A DNA stretch of 64,000 nucleotides from UBA4615 sp046046245. Its GTDB lineage: Bacteria; Pseudomonadota; Gammaproteobacteria; Burkholderiales; Burkholderiaceae_E. The notes beneath the pieces were generated by a model. The model was not told the DNA's origin. It worked only from the letters and a program-made list of their open reading frames with translations, and searched no databases. Shown here one piece after another: positions 8,684 to 16,583 of the stretch (positions within the stretch are counted from its first letter, which is position 1; every line of letters begins with the position of its first letter). Where the stretch lies: assembly GCA_046046245.1 (NCBI GenBank), contig JBJOKE010000011.1, positions 128,887 through 192,886 of the forward strand. Reading direction: 5' to 3'. The position numbers and the translations under genes are program-made.

Positions 8684-9274
8684 TCAGTCCGCCGAGGGGT
8701 CCGGGCGCCGCGGGAGCGCGTCGGCGTCGCCGGCGGCGGCCGCGGCCCGCCGCGCGCGGGCGAGCGCTCGGCGCTCGGCGAAGAAGGCCTGCAGCGTGGT
8801 CGCGCAGTCACCGGCGAGCACGCCGCCGATCGAGCGCGCATGGTGGTTCAGCCGGGGCTCGGCGAACAGGTCGACCACGCTGCCGCAGGCGCCGGTCTTC
8901 GGGTCGGCCGCGCCCCAGACCACCCGGCGGATCCGGGCGTGCTGGATCGCGCCGGCGCACATCGCGCAGGGCTCGAGCGTCACGTACAGGTCGCACCCGG
9001 GCAGCCGGTAGTTGCCTAGCCGCGCGGCGGCGTCGCGCAGCGCGCCGACCTCGGCGTGCGCGGTCGGATCGTGCGCGCCGATCGGCCTGTTCCAGCCGCG
9101 GCCGACGATCTCGCCGTCGCGCACCACCACCGCGCCGACCGGCACCTCGCCGGCCTCCCGGGCACGACCGGCCTCGGCGAGTGCGGCGCGCATGAAGGAC
9201 AGGTCCTCGTCCGACGGGTCGGCGCACGCCTGCGGGACGGGAACGGGGGCGGGATCGGGCACGGCGTCGGTCAC
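8684..9274 (-). CDS. tadA: tRNA-specific adenosine deaminase
   Basis: Zinc-dependent deaminase that converts the wobble adenosine 34 to inosine in tRNA-Arg(ACG), an essential modification. With the GTG start at 9274 it has 196 residues. The zinc ligands and proton shuttle are clear: HAE at residues 73-75 and PCAMC at 102-106. The first in-frame ATG, at 9193, would begin immediately before RAALAEAGRARE and give a minimal catalytic domain, so the true start is uncertain. The C-terminal tail is Ala/Arg-rich. It is convergent with the parvulin gene. Confidence 0.92.
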   Translation of the reverse strand: MTDAVPDPAPVPVPQACADPSDEDLSFMRAALAEAGRAREAGEVPVGAVVVRDGEIVGRGWNRPIGAHDPTAHAEVGALRDAAARLGNYRLPGCDLYVTLEPCAMCAGAIQHARIRRVVWGAADPKTGACGSVVDLFAEPRLNHHARSIGGVLAGDCATTLQAFFAERRALARARRAAAAAGDADALPRRPDPSAD

Positions 9275-9339
9275 GCGCGGGATCGGACCACAGCGGGCGC
9301 CGGCTGTCCACCGGCCGCCCGGGGCCGCCCTGGGCGGGC

Positions 9340-10932
9340 TCAGGACGGCAGCGACGCGTAGCGGCGCGCGAGCGCCTCGAAGGCGGCGAGGCGCGGGTCG
9401 ACGCCCGTCTCCTCGCGCAGCAGCTCGGCGACACGCGGCGCGGCGGACGCGGCGCGGCGCGCATCGAGGAACAGCAGGCGCGAGCGGCGCGCGAGCACGT
9501 CCTCGACGTCGCGCGCCCACTCGTGTCGCGCGGCGAAGCGCACCATCGCCTCGGTGAGCCCCGGCTCGAGCTCGCGATCGGCGCCGGGCAGCGCAGCGAG
9601 GGCGGGTGCGTCGGAGCCGTACAGGTGCGGTCCCGGGGGCGCCCAGACCGGCACCGTCGGGGTCCCCACGGGGGGCGCGCCGGCCAGTCTCAGCGACCCG
9701 GTCGCGCCTGCCGGTGCGCGGGCGATCAGCCCCGCCTCGGCAGCCCGCGCGAGCACGTCCTCGGCCATCGCGCGGTAGGTCGTCCACTTCCCGCCGGTGA
9801 CGGTCACCAGCCCGCTGCGCGAGATCGAGACGACGTGCTCGCGGCTGAGGCGGCGCGTCTCGGAACCGTCGTCGCCCGCCGGGCGGACCAGCGGCCGCAG
9901 GCCGACCCAGGCACTCGCCACGTCCTCGCGGCGCGGTGCCCGCGCGAGATATCGGCCCGCCTCACGCAGCACGAAGTCGACCTCCTCGGCGAAGGGCGCC
10001 GGCTCCTGCGCGAGGTCCTCGCGCGGCGTGTCGGTGGTCCCGAGGATCACCCGGCCCAGCCAGGGCACCGCGAACAGCACACGACCGTCCGCGGTCGAGG
10101 GCACGAGCAGCGCCCGGTCGCCGGGCAGGAACGCACGGTCGACCACGAGGTGCAGGCCCTGGCTCGGCGCGACCATCGGGGTCGCGCGCATGCCCTGTCC
10201 ACGCGCGTCGTGCTCGCGCAGCGCGTCGACCCAGACGCCGGTGGCGTTGACGACGGCCCGCGCCCGCACGGACCAGGTCGCGCCGGTCTCGCGGTCCCGC
10301 GCGACCGCGCCGGCGACGCGCCCGCCGTCGTGCAGCAGGCCCTCGACCTCGACGTGGTTCAGCAGCAGCGCGCCACGGGCGGCGGCGGTGCGCGCGAGCG
10401 CGATCGCGAGCCGTGCGTCGTCGAACTGCCCGTCCCAGTAGCGGACCCCGCCGCGCAGTCCCTGGGGGCGCGCACCGGGCAGCTCGCGAAGGGTGTCGGC
10501 GGTGTCGAGGCGCTCGGTCGGGCCGAGCCGGTCGCGGCCGGCGAGACGGTCGTAGACCGCCAGGCCCGCACCGTAGAACCACGGCTCCCAGCGTCGGTAG
10601 GCGGGCATCACGAAGGCGATCGGCGAGGCCAGGTGCGGCGCGTTGCGCAGCAGCGCGGCGCGTTCGTGCAGCGCCTCCCGGACCAGCGCGACGTTGCCCT
10701 GCGCGAGGTAGCGGACCCCGCCGTGCACGAGCTTGGTCGCCCGCGACGAGGTGCCGCGCGCGAAGTCTCCGGCCTCGAGCAGCACCACCGACAGCCCGCG
10801 CGCCGCGGCGTCGAGCGCGACCCCAAGCCCGGTGGCCCCGCCGCCGACGATCAGCAGGTCGACGGGGGCGTCGAGGGCTGCGAGCCGCGCGACGAGCGCG
10901 GGGCGGTCGGTGGGCAGGAGGGGGCCGTCCAT
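9340..10932 (-). CDS. glpD: Aerobic glycerol-3-phosphate dehydrogenase
   Basis: FAD-dependent, membrane-associated dehydrogenase that oxidises sn-glycerol 3-phosphate to dihydroxyacetone phosphate and passes electrons to quinone; 530 residues. The N-terminal FAD motif DLLIVGGGATGLGVALDAAA and the family signature GTSSRATKLVHGGVRYL are intact, as are the later GTTDTP and TVTGGKWTTYRAMAED stretches. The start at 10932 was chosen over 10950 because upstream residues are not family-like. The gene lies 39 bases downstream of soxA on the same strand; its role there is probably unrelated to Sox, though read-through is possible. Confidence 0.93.
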   Translation of the reverse strand: MDGPLLPTDRPALVARLAALDAPVDLLIVGGGATGLGVALDAAARGLSVVLLEAGDFARGTSSRATKLVHGGVRYLAQGNVALVREALHERAALLRNAPHLASPIAFVMPAYRRWEPWFYGAGLAVYDRLAGRDRLGPTERLDTADTLRELPGARPQGLRGGVRYWDGQFDDARLAIALARTAAARGALLLNHVEVEGLLHDGGRVAGAVARDRETGATWSVRARAVVNATGVWVDALREHDARGQGMRATPMVAPSQGLHLVVDRAFLPGDRALLVPSTADGRVLFAVPWLGRVILGTTDTPREDLAQEPAPFAEEVDFVLREAGRYLARAPRREDVASAWVGLRPLVRPAGDDGSETRRLSREHVVSISRSGLVTVTGGKWTTYRAMAEDVLARAAEAGLIARAPAGATGSLRLAGAPPVGTPTVPVWAPPGPHLYGSDAPALAALPGADRELEPGLTEAMVRFAARHEWARDVEDVLARRSRLLFLDARRAASAAPRVAELLREETGVDPRLAAFEALARRYASLPS

Positions 10933-10971
10933 GGCGCGGCAGTGTCGCATCCCCGGCGGGGCGCGCGCGAC

Positions 10972-11751
10972 TCAGGGTCGCACTGCCGGCGTTTCGACGG
11001 GCAACCCGGCACCGCGGCGCTGCAGGAACAGCTCGAGCTCCGTCCACTCGGATGCGTCCGAGGGCCAGGGCTCGGCGCGGACGCCGGCGAGACAGCCGCG
11101 AAGGCGCCGCTGCAGCGAGCCCAGCGCCTGCCACTCCAGCCGGTAGAGCGGGTAGCCGTTCGCATGCCCCTGGGGGATCGTCGAGCCACCGAGACGAAGG
11201 CCCCAGCGGTCGTCGTGGCAGTCGGCGCACGACAGGTCGAGCTGGCCGATCCGTCGACCGAAGAGCGCGCGGCCGCGCTCGCGCGCCGGCGCGAGCCGCG
11301 GGTCGGGGTCCGGCTCGACCGGCAGGCCGCGCGACGCCTGTCCGACCCAGGCGGCGAGCGCCAGGCGCTCGCGCGACTCGGGCGCGCCGCGCGGCGCGCC
11401 CTGGTGGCGCTCGCGGCAGAGCGCGATGCGCTGCGACAGCGAGACGGGCGCGCCGAGCGTCTCGTCCCAGCGCGGGTGCCGGGCGGCTGCGCCGCGCATC
11501 GAGATCCGCGCGTCGCCGTGGCAGTCGGCGCAGCGGCGACGCGCCTCGCCGGCCGGCGTCGACCACAGGGTCTCGCCTTCTCGGACCGACAGCATGCCGG
11601 GGTTCGATGCGTCGTCGCGCTGCATCGCCTGCGTCGTCGGCCCCATCGTGTCGAAACCCGAGCGCAGCGGCGACGGCCCGCTCGACCATGCCGTCGCCGC
11701 GGCCAGCCCGATCAGCGCGGCGGCGAGCCTCGCCGCGGCGCGGCGGCTCAC
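10972..11751 (-). CDS. soxA: Sulfur-oxidation diheme cytochrome SoxA
   Basis: c-type cytochrome subunit of SoxAX, which oxidatively joins a sulfur substrate to the Cys of the SoxYZ carrier in the periplasm; 259 residues. There is a signal-like N-terminus. Heme-binding CADCH motifs are at residues 74-78 and 175-179. The active-site/axial Cys is C220 in RGCLAGVRAEPW, the SoxA signature. The stretches CRERHQGAP and YRLEWQALGSLQRRLRGC are also typical. Two heme sites mark it as the diheme type. It follows soxZ with a 4-base overlap and is the last gene of the iorAB-soxXYZA run. Confidence 0.93.
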   Translation of the reverse strand: MSRRAAARLAAALIGLAAATAWSSGPSPLRSGFDTMGPTTQAMQRDDASNPGMLSVREGETLWSTPAGEARRRCADCHGDARISMRGAAARHPRWDETLGAPVSLSQRIALCRERHQGAPRGAPESRERLALAAWVGQASRGLPVEPDPDPRLAPARERGRALFGRRIGQLDLSCADCHDDRWGLRLGGSTIPQGHANGYPLYRLEWQALGSLQRRLRGCLAGVRAEPWPSDASEWTELELFLQRRGAGLPVETPAVRP

Positions 11752-12068
11752 TCGACGACGATCGTCGCGCTGGCGACGATCGACTCGCCGCGATCGTCCT
11801 CCCAGCGGAACTCGAGCGTGCCGCTGCGGGTGGCGATCGTGGTGAACGCAACGAACGGATTCGCGGTGATCGCTGGGAAGAACTCGGCGCGGAACACCTC
11901 GGCGCCGTCATAGCGGCAGGTGAAGGTGTGGGCGATGCGGCGCGGCACGAGCCGACCGTCGGGGCCCGGCCGGTAGCCCGTCTCCATCGGATGCGCGGCC
12001 ATCGCGGTGATCTCGATCACGTCGCCCGCCCGCGCGCGGGCAGGCACCTTCACCAGCGCCTGCGCCAT
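11748..12068 (-). CDS. soxZ: Sulfur carrier subunit SoxZ
   Basis: Immunoglobulin-like subunit that supports the SoxY carrier in the periplasm; 106 residues, normal for SoxZ. Family features are HPMETGYRP near residue 26, then RRIAHTFTCRYDGAEVF, SGTLEFRWEDDRGES and the C-terminal ASATIVVE. The ATG overlaps the soxY stop at the same base (12068), and the 3' end overlaps soxA, so the sox genes are coupled. There is no separate signal peptide; as in other Sox systems it is presumably exported with TAT-targeted SoxY. Confidence 0.93.
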   Translation of the reverse strand: MAQALVKVPARARAGDVIEITAMAAHPMETGYRPGPDGRLVPRRIAHTFTCRYDGAEVFRAEFFPAITANPFVAFTTIATRSGTLEFRWEDDRGESIVASATIVVE

Positions 12069-12592
12069 CAGCCGCCCCCACCCTCGGCCTCGGCCTCGGG
12101 CTCGATGCACGCGGCGAGCGTGACGATCACGTCGACGGCATGCTGCCGGAAGCTGCCGTCGGACAGCTCGGCCAGCGCGACGATCCGCTGCGAGTCGGCC
12201 ATCCGCATCCGGGTCGCGACCTGCGCACGGCCCGAGCGCGGACCGAGGTGGAACACCGCGACCTGCGGCTGCGGGTTCTTCTCGTTGAAGACCGCGATCC
12301 GGCGAACGTGCTCGGACGCACCCGGCGCGAGCTCGACCCGAACCGATACCGGCACCGAGTTGCCGTTCTCGACCAGGCCGGGCACCTCCAGCGTCATGCC
12401 GCCGTCGCGCGGCGTCGCGCCACGCGTGAACGCGGCGATCGCCGCGCGCATCGACGCCGGCGTCGCGGCCGCGGGCGGCATCACGCCGACGCAGGCGAGC
12501 GCGCCGACCGTCCGCAGCACGTCGCGGCGTCCGGTGCGATCCGGCGGGACCGACGCGGCGGACGGACGATGCCGAGCGTTGTAGCGGGTCAT
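12068..12592 (-). CDS. soxY: SoxY-like sulfur carrier with displaced Cys
   Basis: SoxY family carrier, 174 residues, with a TAT-like leader (TGRRDVLRTVGAL, RR at 22-23). The core matches SoxY: VPVSVRVE, FNEKNPQPQVAVFHLGPRSG, then QVATRMRMADSQRIVALAEL. In canonical SoxY the protein ends in a GGCGG swinging arm whose Cys holds the sulfur adduct. Here the end is AACIEPEAEAEGGGG: the only mature-region Cys is C162, 12 residues before the end, and the final glycines carry none. The carrier may work through C162 or may have another role. Start and stop both overlap the neighbouring sox genes. Confidence 0.85.
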   Translation of the reverse strand: MTRYNARHRPSAASVPPDRTGRRDVLRTVGALACVGVMPPAAATPASMRAAIAAFTRGATPRDGGMTLEVPGLVENGNSVPVSVRVELAPGASEHVRRIAVFNEKNPQPQVAVFHLGPRSGRAQVATRMRMADSQRIVALAELSDGSFRQHAVDVIVTLAACIEPEAEAEGGGG

Positions 12593-13065
12593 CGCGGCCC
12601 CGTCCCGGTGGGTTCGCGCAGCGTCGCGAGGAAGGCCACCACATCCTCGACCTGCTGCGCGTCGAGGATCGGTCGGCCGCGGAACGCCGGCGCGACCCGC
12701 TCTCGGCCGTCGACCCGATGGTAGGCGGGCATGATCGAGGCGGGATTCAGCCGGCGGGCGTCGACGATCCGCAGCCGCAGCTGGCCCTCGGTCCAGCGGT
12801 CGCCGGCGCCGGCGAGGTCCGGCGCGAGCTCGCCCTGGAAACGCTCCTCCGGGAACGGCCCCCGGTGGCACAGCAGGCACAGGCCGCGGCTGCGGTCGGC
12901 GACGATCGCACGGCCCCGCGTCGGGTCGCCGCGCAGTCCGGCGAGCGGTGCGTCGATCGCGTCGTCGGCGCCCCGGGCGCCGGCGGCGCCGAGCATCAGC
13001 AGCGCGGCGGCGATCGCCGCCACGCGTGGCGACGCACCGGCTACCGCGCGATCCCTGGGGCTCAC
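12589..13065 (-). CDS. soxX: Sulfur-oxidation monoheme cytochrome SoxX
   Basis: Monoheme c-type cytochrome partner of SoxA, 158 residues. A hydrophobic leader (VAAIAAALLMLGAAGARGA) precedes the heme motif CLLCH at residues 63-67. The likely axial ligand is M112 in ASIMPAYHRVDG, and the C-terminal DAQQVEDVVAFLATL helix is typical of SoxX. The GTG start at 13065 overlaps the stop of the molybdenum hydroxylase gene (GTGA), and its own stop overlaps the soxY ATG. This tight packing is direct sequence evidence that the hydroxylase and Sox genes form one operon. Confidence 0.92.
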   Translation of the reverse strand: MSPRDRAVAGASPRVAAIAAALLMLGAAGARGADDAIDAPLAGLRGDPTRGRAIVADRSRGLCLLCHRGPFPEERFQGELAPDLAGAGDRWTEGQLRLRIVDARRLNPASIMPAYHRVDGRERVAPAFRGRPILDAQQVEDVVAFLATLREPTGTGPR

Positions 13066-15257
13066 GCCCGCTTCAGGTCCGCATGCCTCAGCGGCAGCTG
13101 ACGCACCCGCCTGCCGGTGGCCGCGAACACGGCGTTCAGCACCGCCGGCGCAGCGACCGCGATCGTCGGCTCGCCGACGCCGCCCCAGAAGCCGCCCGAG
13201 GGCATCACGATCGTCTCGACCTTCGGCATCTCGGCGAGCCGCATCACCTCGTAGGTGTTGAAGTTCTCCTGCTCGATGCGGCCGTCCTTCACGGTGCACT
13301 CGCCGTACAGGCACGCCGACAGCCCGTAGGCGAACGAGCCCTCGACCTGAGCGGCGATCTGCTGCGGGTTGACCGCATGGCCCGGATCGGTCGCGGCAAC
13401 GATCCGGAGCACCTTCACCGCACCCTCCTTCGAGACCGAGACCTCGGCGACCGCGGCGGTGTAGCTGCCGAAGCCCATGTGCTGCGCGAGGCCGCGGAAC
13501 ACGCCCGGCGCGGCCGGCCGGCCCCAGCCCGCACGCTCGGCCGCGGCGTTCAGCACGGCGAGGTGCTTCGGGTGCTTCTGCATGTGGCGGCGGCGGAACT
13601 CGAGCGGGTCCACGCCCGCCGCGTGCGCCAGTTCGTCGATGAAGCACTCGAGGTAGATCGCGTTCTGATTGTGGTTGACCCCGCGCCAGAATCCCGGCGG
13701 CACGTGCGGGTTGCGCATCGCGTGGTCGACCAGCAGGTTCGGCACGTCGTAGCCGAACGCGCCGTCGCCGCTCGGCGTGAGCCCCTGGAACGCGACCGGA
13801 TCCCGGCCGTCCTGAAGGTTCTGCGGCGCGACGCCGGCGAGGATCGACTGGCCCGAGATGCGGAAGTGCATCGCGACCAGTCGGCCCTGCGCGTCGAGGC
13901 CGCCCACCAGCTTCGCCTGCGTGACCGGGTGGTAGCGGCCGTGGGTCATGTCCTCCTCGCGGGTCCACAGCAGCTTGACCGGCACGCCCGGCATCGCCTT
14001 CGCGATCGTCACCGCCTGCGGCACCCAGTCCTGGAAGCCCCGCCGGCCGAAGCCGCCGCCCAGCGGCAGCTTGTAGACCTCGCACTGCGCGATCGGCAGG
14101 CCGGCTGCCGCCGCCGTCGCGGCGAGCGAGGCTTCGCCGTTCTGCGTCGGCGTCCAGACCTCGCAGCGCTGCGGCGTCCAGCGCGCCGTCGCGTTCATCG
14201 GCTCCATCGTCGCGTGGTTCTGGTACGGGTAGCCGTAGACCGCCTCGACCCGTTTCGCCGCGCCGGCCAGGCCCGCCTGGACGTCGCCCACGCGGTTGCC
14301 GACGAAGGCTTCCTTCGCATCGAGCCCCTCGCGCAGCACCTTGGCGATCGACTCGCTCGAGACCGCGCCGTTCGAACCGACGTCCCAGTCGATCGGCAGC
14401 GCGTCGAGCGCGGTCTTCGCCTGCCACCAGTGCTCGGCGACCACCGCGACCGCGTCGTCGCCGACCTGCAGCACGCGCTTCACGCCCGGCATCGCCTGGA
14501 CCTTGGCCGCATCGAAGCGGACCACCTTGCCGCCGAACACCGGGCATGCGCGGATCGCCGCGTTCAGCAGTCCGGGCAGCTTCAGGTCGGCACCGTAGAC
14601 GAGGCTGCCGTTCACCTTCGGCGCGGTATCGAGCCTCGCCAGCGGCTTGCCGGCGATCTTCCAGTCCCTGGGATCCTTCAGCGGCGGATTCTCGGGCACC
14701 GGCTGCTTCGCGGCCGCGGCGGCGAGTTGCCCGTAGCGCACCCGGCGCCCGCTGGCCGGATGCACCACCGAGCCGGCCTCGGCGCGGCACTCGGCGGGGG
14801 GCACGCCCCAGCCGCTCGCTGCCGCCTGCACGAGCATGATCCGCGCGGCCGCGCCGCCCTGGCGGACGTACTCGTGCGACTCGCGGATGCCGCGGCTGCC
14901 GCCCGTCGAGAAGTTGCGCCAGACGCGGTTGCGCGCGAGGTTCTGGCCGGGCGTCGGGTATTCGGTGGTGACCTTCGACCAGTCGGCCTCGAGTTCCTCG
15001 GCGACCAGCTGCGCGAGGCCGGTCAGCGTGCCCTGCCCCATCTCGGAACGCGCGATGCGGACCACGACGGTGTCGTCGGGCTTCACGACGACCCAGGCGT
15101 TGAGCTCGGGCACGGCCTCCTGCGCGGCGGCATCGCCGGCCCAGGGGAGCGCCATGCCGATCGACAGGCCGCCGGCGGCGGCGGCCGAGCCGACGACGAA
15201 GCGGCGGCGGCCGGGTGCGGCGACGCCGGCGTTCAGGTCCTGCGGGTTCGCTGCCAT
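13062..15257 (-). CDS. Molybdenum hydroxylase large subunit (isoquinoline 1-oxidoreductase beta type)
   Basis: Xanthine-oxidase-family large subunit, 731 residues, binding molybdopterin and hydroxylating an aldehyde or N-heterocycle. A TAT signal (GRRRFVVGSAAAAGG, residues 16-30) suggests periplasmic location, as for IorB/aldehyde dehydrogenases of this subfamily. Motifs include TLTGLAQLVAEELEADW near residue 75, LGGGFGRRGFQD, PPGFWRGVNHNQNA and the catalytic Glu E696 in GGVGEP. With the adjacent 2Fe-2S subunit it forms the two-subunit, cytochrome-coupled type with no FAD subunit. It is directly followed, with overlap, by soxXYZA; a c-type cytochrome would be a natural electron acceptor. Confidence 0.92.
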   Translation of the reverse strand: MAANPQDLNAGVAAPGRRRFVVGSAAAAGGLSIGMALPWAGDAAAQEAVPELNAWVVVKPDDTVVVRIARSEMGQGTLTGLAQLVAEELEADWSKVTTEYPTPGQNLARNRVWRNFSTGGSRGIRESHEYVRQGGAAARIMLVQAAASGWGVPPAECRAEAGSVVHPASGRRVRYGQLAAAAAKQPVPENPPLKDPRDWKIAGKPLARLDTAPKVNGSLVYGADLKLPGLLNAAIRACPVFGGKVVRFDAAKVQAMPGVKRVLQVGDDAVAVVAEHWWQAKTALDALPIDWDVGSNGAVSSESIAKVLREGLDAKEAFVGNRVGDVQAGLAGAAKRVEAVYGYPYQNHATMEPMNATARWTPQRCEVWTPTQNGEASLAATAAAAGLPIAQCEVYKLPLGGGFGRRGFQDWVPQAVTIAKAMPGVPVKLLWTREEDMTHGRYHPVTQAKLVGGLDAQGRLVAMHFRISGQSILAGVAPQNLQDGRDPVAFQGLTPSGDGAFGYDVPNLLVDHAMRNPHVPPGFWRGVNHNQNAIYLECFIDELAHAAGVDPLEFRRRHMQKHPKHLAVLNAAAERAGWGRPAAPGVFRGLAQHMGFGSYTAAVAEVSVSKEGAVKVLRIVAATDPGHAVNPQQIAAQVEGSFAYGLSACLYGECTVKDGRIEQENFNTYEVMRLAEMPKVETIVMPSGGFWGGVGEPTIAVAAPAVLNAVFAATGRRVRQLPLRHADLKRA

Positions 15258-15267
15258 GGTCCGCGCC

Positions 15268-15732
<465 letters not shown>

Positions 15733-15850
15733 CGTTCCCCCTGTCGGTATCGGGTCGACCTTACCCGAACGGAGCAGCCCGAGGCCACCACAGAGGTCGC
15801 TTTTCCGGACCGTCCGACCACCCGTCGGCGCAGCGATACCGAACGAATCA

Positions 15851-15894
15851 TGTCCAAGACACTTGACAATACAAAGTGTAAGACGACAATGACA
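15851..15894 (+). promoter_or_regulatory. Tandem PpsR/CrtJ-type operators
   Basis: Two exact TGT-N12-ACA boxes, at 15851-15868 and 15877-15894, are separated by 8 bases. This is the consensus and spacing at which the redox/light-responsive repressor PpsR (CrtJ) binds cooperatively. They overlap the likely puc promoter and lie in the region shared with the divergent molybdenum hydroxylase-sox operon. Confidence 0.8.
15863..15890 (+). promoter_or_regulatory. Probable sigma-70 promoter of the puc operon
   Basis: TTGACA at 15863-15868 and GACAAT at 15885-15890 are separated by 16 bases. The -35 hexamer lies inside the first PpsR box and the -10 inside the second, so repressor binding would block RNA polymerase. 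The pucB start is about 65 bases downstream of the -10. Confidence 0.6.
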
Positions 15895-15954
15895 GTCGCG
15901 GCACCCTCGTGCGGGACCAGCACGATCCACGCGTCAACTTAAGGAGTTCGCACC

Positions 15955-16122
15955 ATGTCCGATCCGACTGCGTCCGATCCGAACCGGGTCTGGCCGACCG
16001 GTTTGACGGAGCCCGAAGCCCAGGAGCTGCACCGGCACCTGATCCAGGGCACCCAGATCTTCGGCGTCATCGCGGCGTTCGCGCACCTGCTCGCCTACAT
16101 CTACTCGCCCTGGCTGAAATAA
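15955..16122 (+). CDS. pucB: Light-harvesting 2 beta subunit
   Basis: Single-span bacteriochlorophyll-binding antenna peptide of 55 residues. The sequence VWPTGLTEPEAQELHRHLIQ followed by GTQIFGVIAAFAHLLAYIYS is typical of LH2/LH1 beta chains; H44 in AAFAHLLAY is the bacteriochlorophyll ligand. AAGGAG at 15941-15946 gives a strong ribosome site. It is called LH2 rather than LH1 because of the partner alpha chain and the following pucC. It is the first gene behind the tandem PpsR boxes. Confidence 0.93.
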   Translation: MSDPTASDPNRVWPTGLTEPEAQELHRHLIQGTQIFGVIAAFAHLLAYIYSPWLK

Positions 16123-16132
16123 GGGGAAGACC

Positions 16133-16378
16133 ATGATCTACGGAAAGATGTGGCTCCACGTGAAGCCCTCGGTCGGCATTCCGCTGTTCCTCGGCGCGGT
16201 GGCCGTCGGCTCGTTCGCCGTGCACGTCGCGCTCGTGACGAACACGACCTGGGTGAAGCGCTTCCTCAACGGTCCCGCGACCGCGAAGGCGGCGGAGATC
16301 CAGACGGCGCCGGTGGCGTCCGTCCCGGATCCGGGGTCGACCGTGCTCGCGGCGGCAACGCCGCAGGCAAGCAAGTAG
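16133..16378 (+). CDS. pucA: Light-harvesting 2 alpha subunit with LH3-like residues
   Basis: LH2 alpha antenna peptide, 81 residues, one membrane helix. The MIYGKMWLHVKPSVGIPLFL start, H31 (bacteriochlorophyll ligand) and NTTW to W40 align with known PucA chains. Positions 44-45, Tyr-Trp in B800-850 LH2 of Rhodoblastus acidophilus, read Phe-Leu here (KRFLNG). That is the same pair found in low-light B800-820 LH3 chains. The Ala/Pro-rich C-terminal tail of about 35 residues is longer than in alphaproteobacterial PucA but is reported in Rubrivivax-type antennae. It lies 10 bases after pucB. Confidence 0.93.
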   Translation: MIYGKMWLHVKPSVGIPLFLGAVAVGSFAVHVALVTNTTWVKRFLNGPATAKAAEIQTAPVASVPDPGSTVLAAATPQASK

Positions 16379-16386
16379 GGGTTCGA

Positions 16387-16414
16387 CCCGCTCGCGGCGC
16401 GTGCCGCGGGCGGG
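16387..16414 (+). terminator. Intercistronic stem-loop after pucA
   Basis: A 12-base-pair stem, CCCGCTCGCGGC with GCCGCGGGCGGG (one wobble pair) and a GCGT loop, begins 8 bases after the pucA stop. There is no T-run. Similar stem-loops after antenna genes in puf/puc operons protect the upstream mRNA and keep antenna peptides far above downstream products. Confidence 0.65.
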
Positions 16415-16583
16415 GTCTCCGGATCCCGTCCGCGCCACCCGCCGCCCCGCTCCGTCCGACGCCCCGACCCTCCCGCAGCCCGGACCGACCGCCCATGCGC
16501 CTGAGCCGACCGCACACCCCGCCCCGATGCCCGGCTCGTCCGGCGCGCGGCGAGCCACGGACCGCCTGCGCGGGAGCCTCGCG

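Noticed and set aside
10972..13065. A complete thiosulfate-oxidation (Sox) pathway
   Set aside because: Only soxX, soxY, soxZ and soxA are present; soxB and soxCD are absent from the window, and SoxY lacks the normal Cys arm.
15955..16378. Reading the antenna genes as LH1 (pufBA)
   Set aside because: The alpha chain has the LH2 pattern (KPSVGIPLFLGAV, H31, NTTW) and pucC follows; no pufLM reaction-centre genes are downstream.
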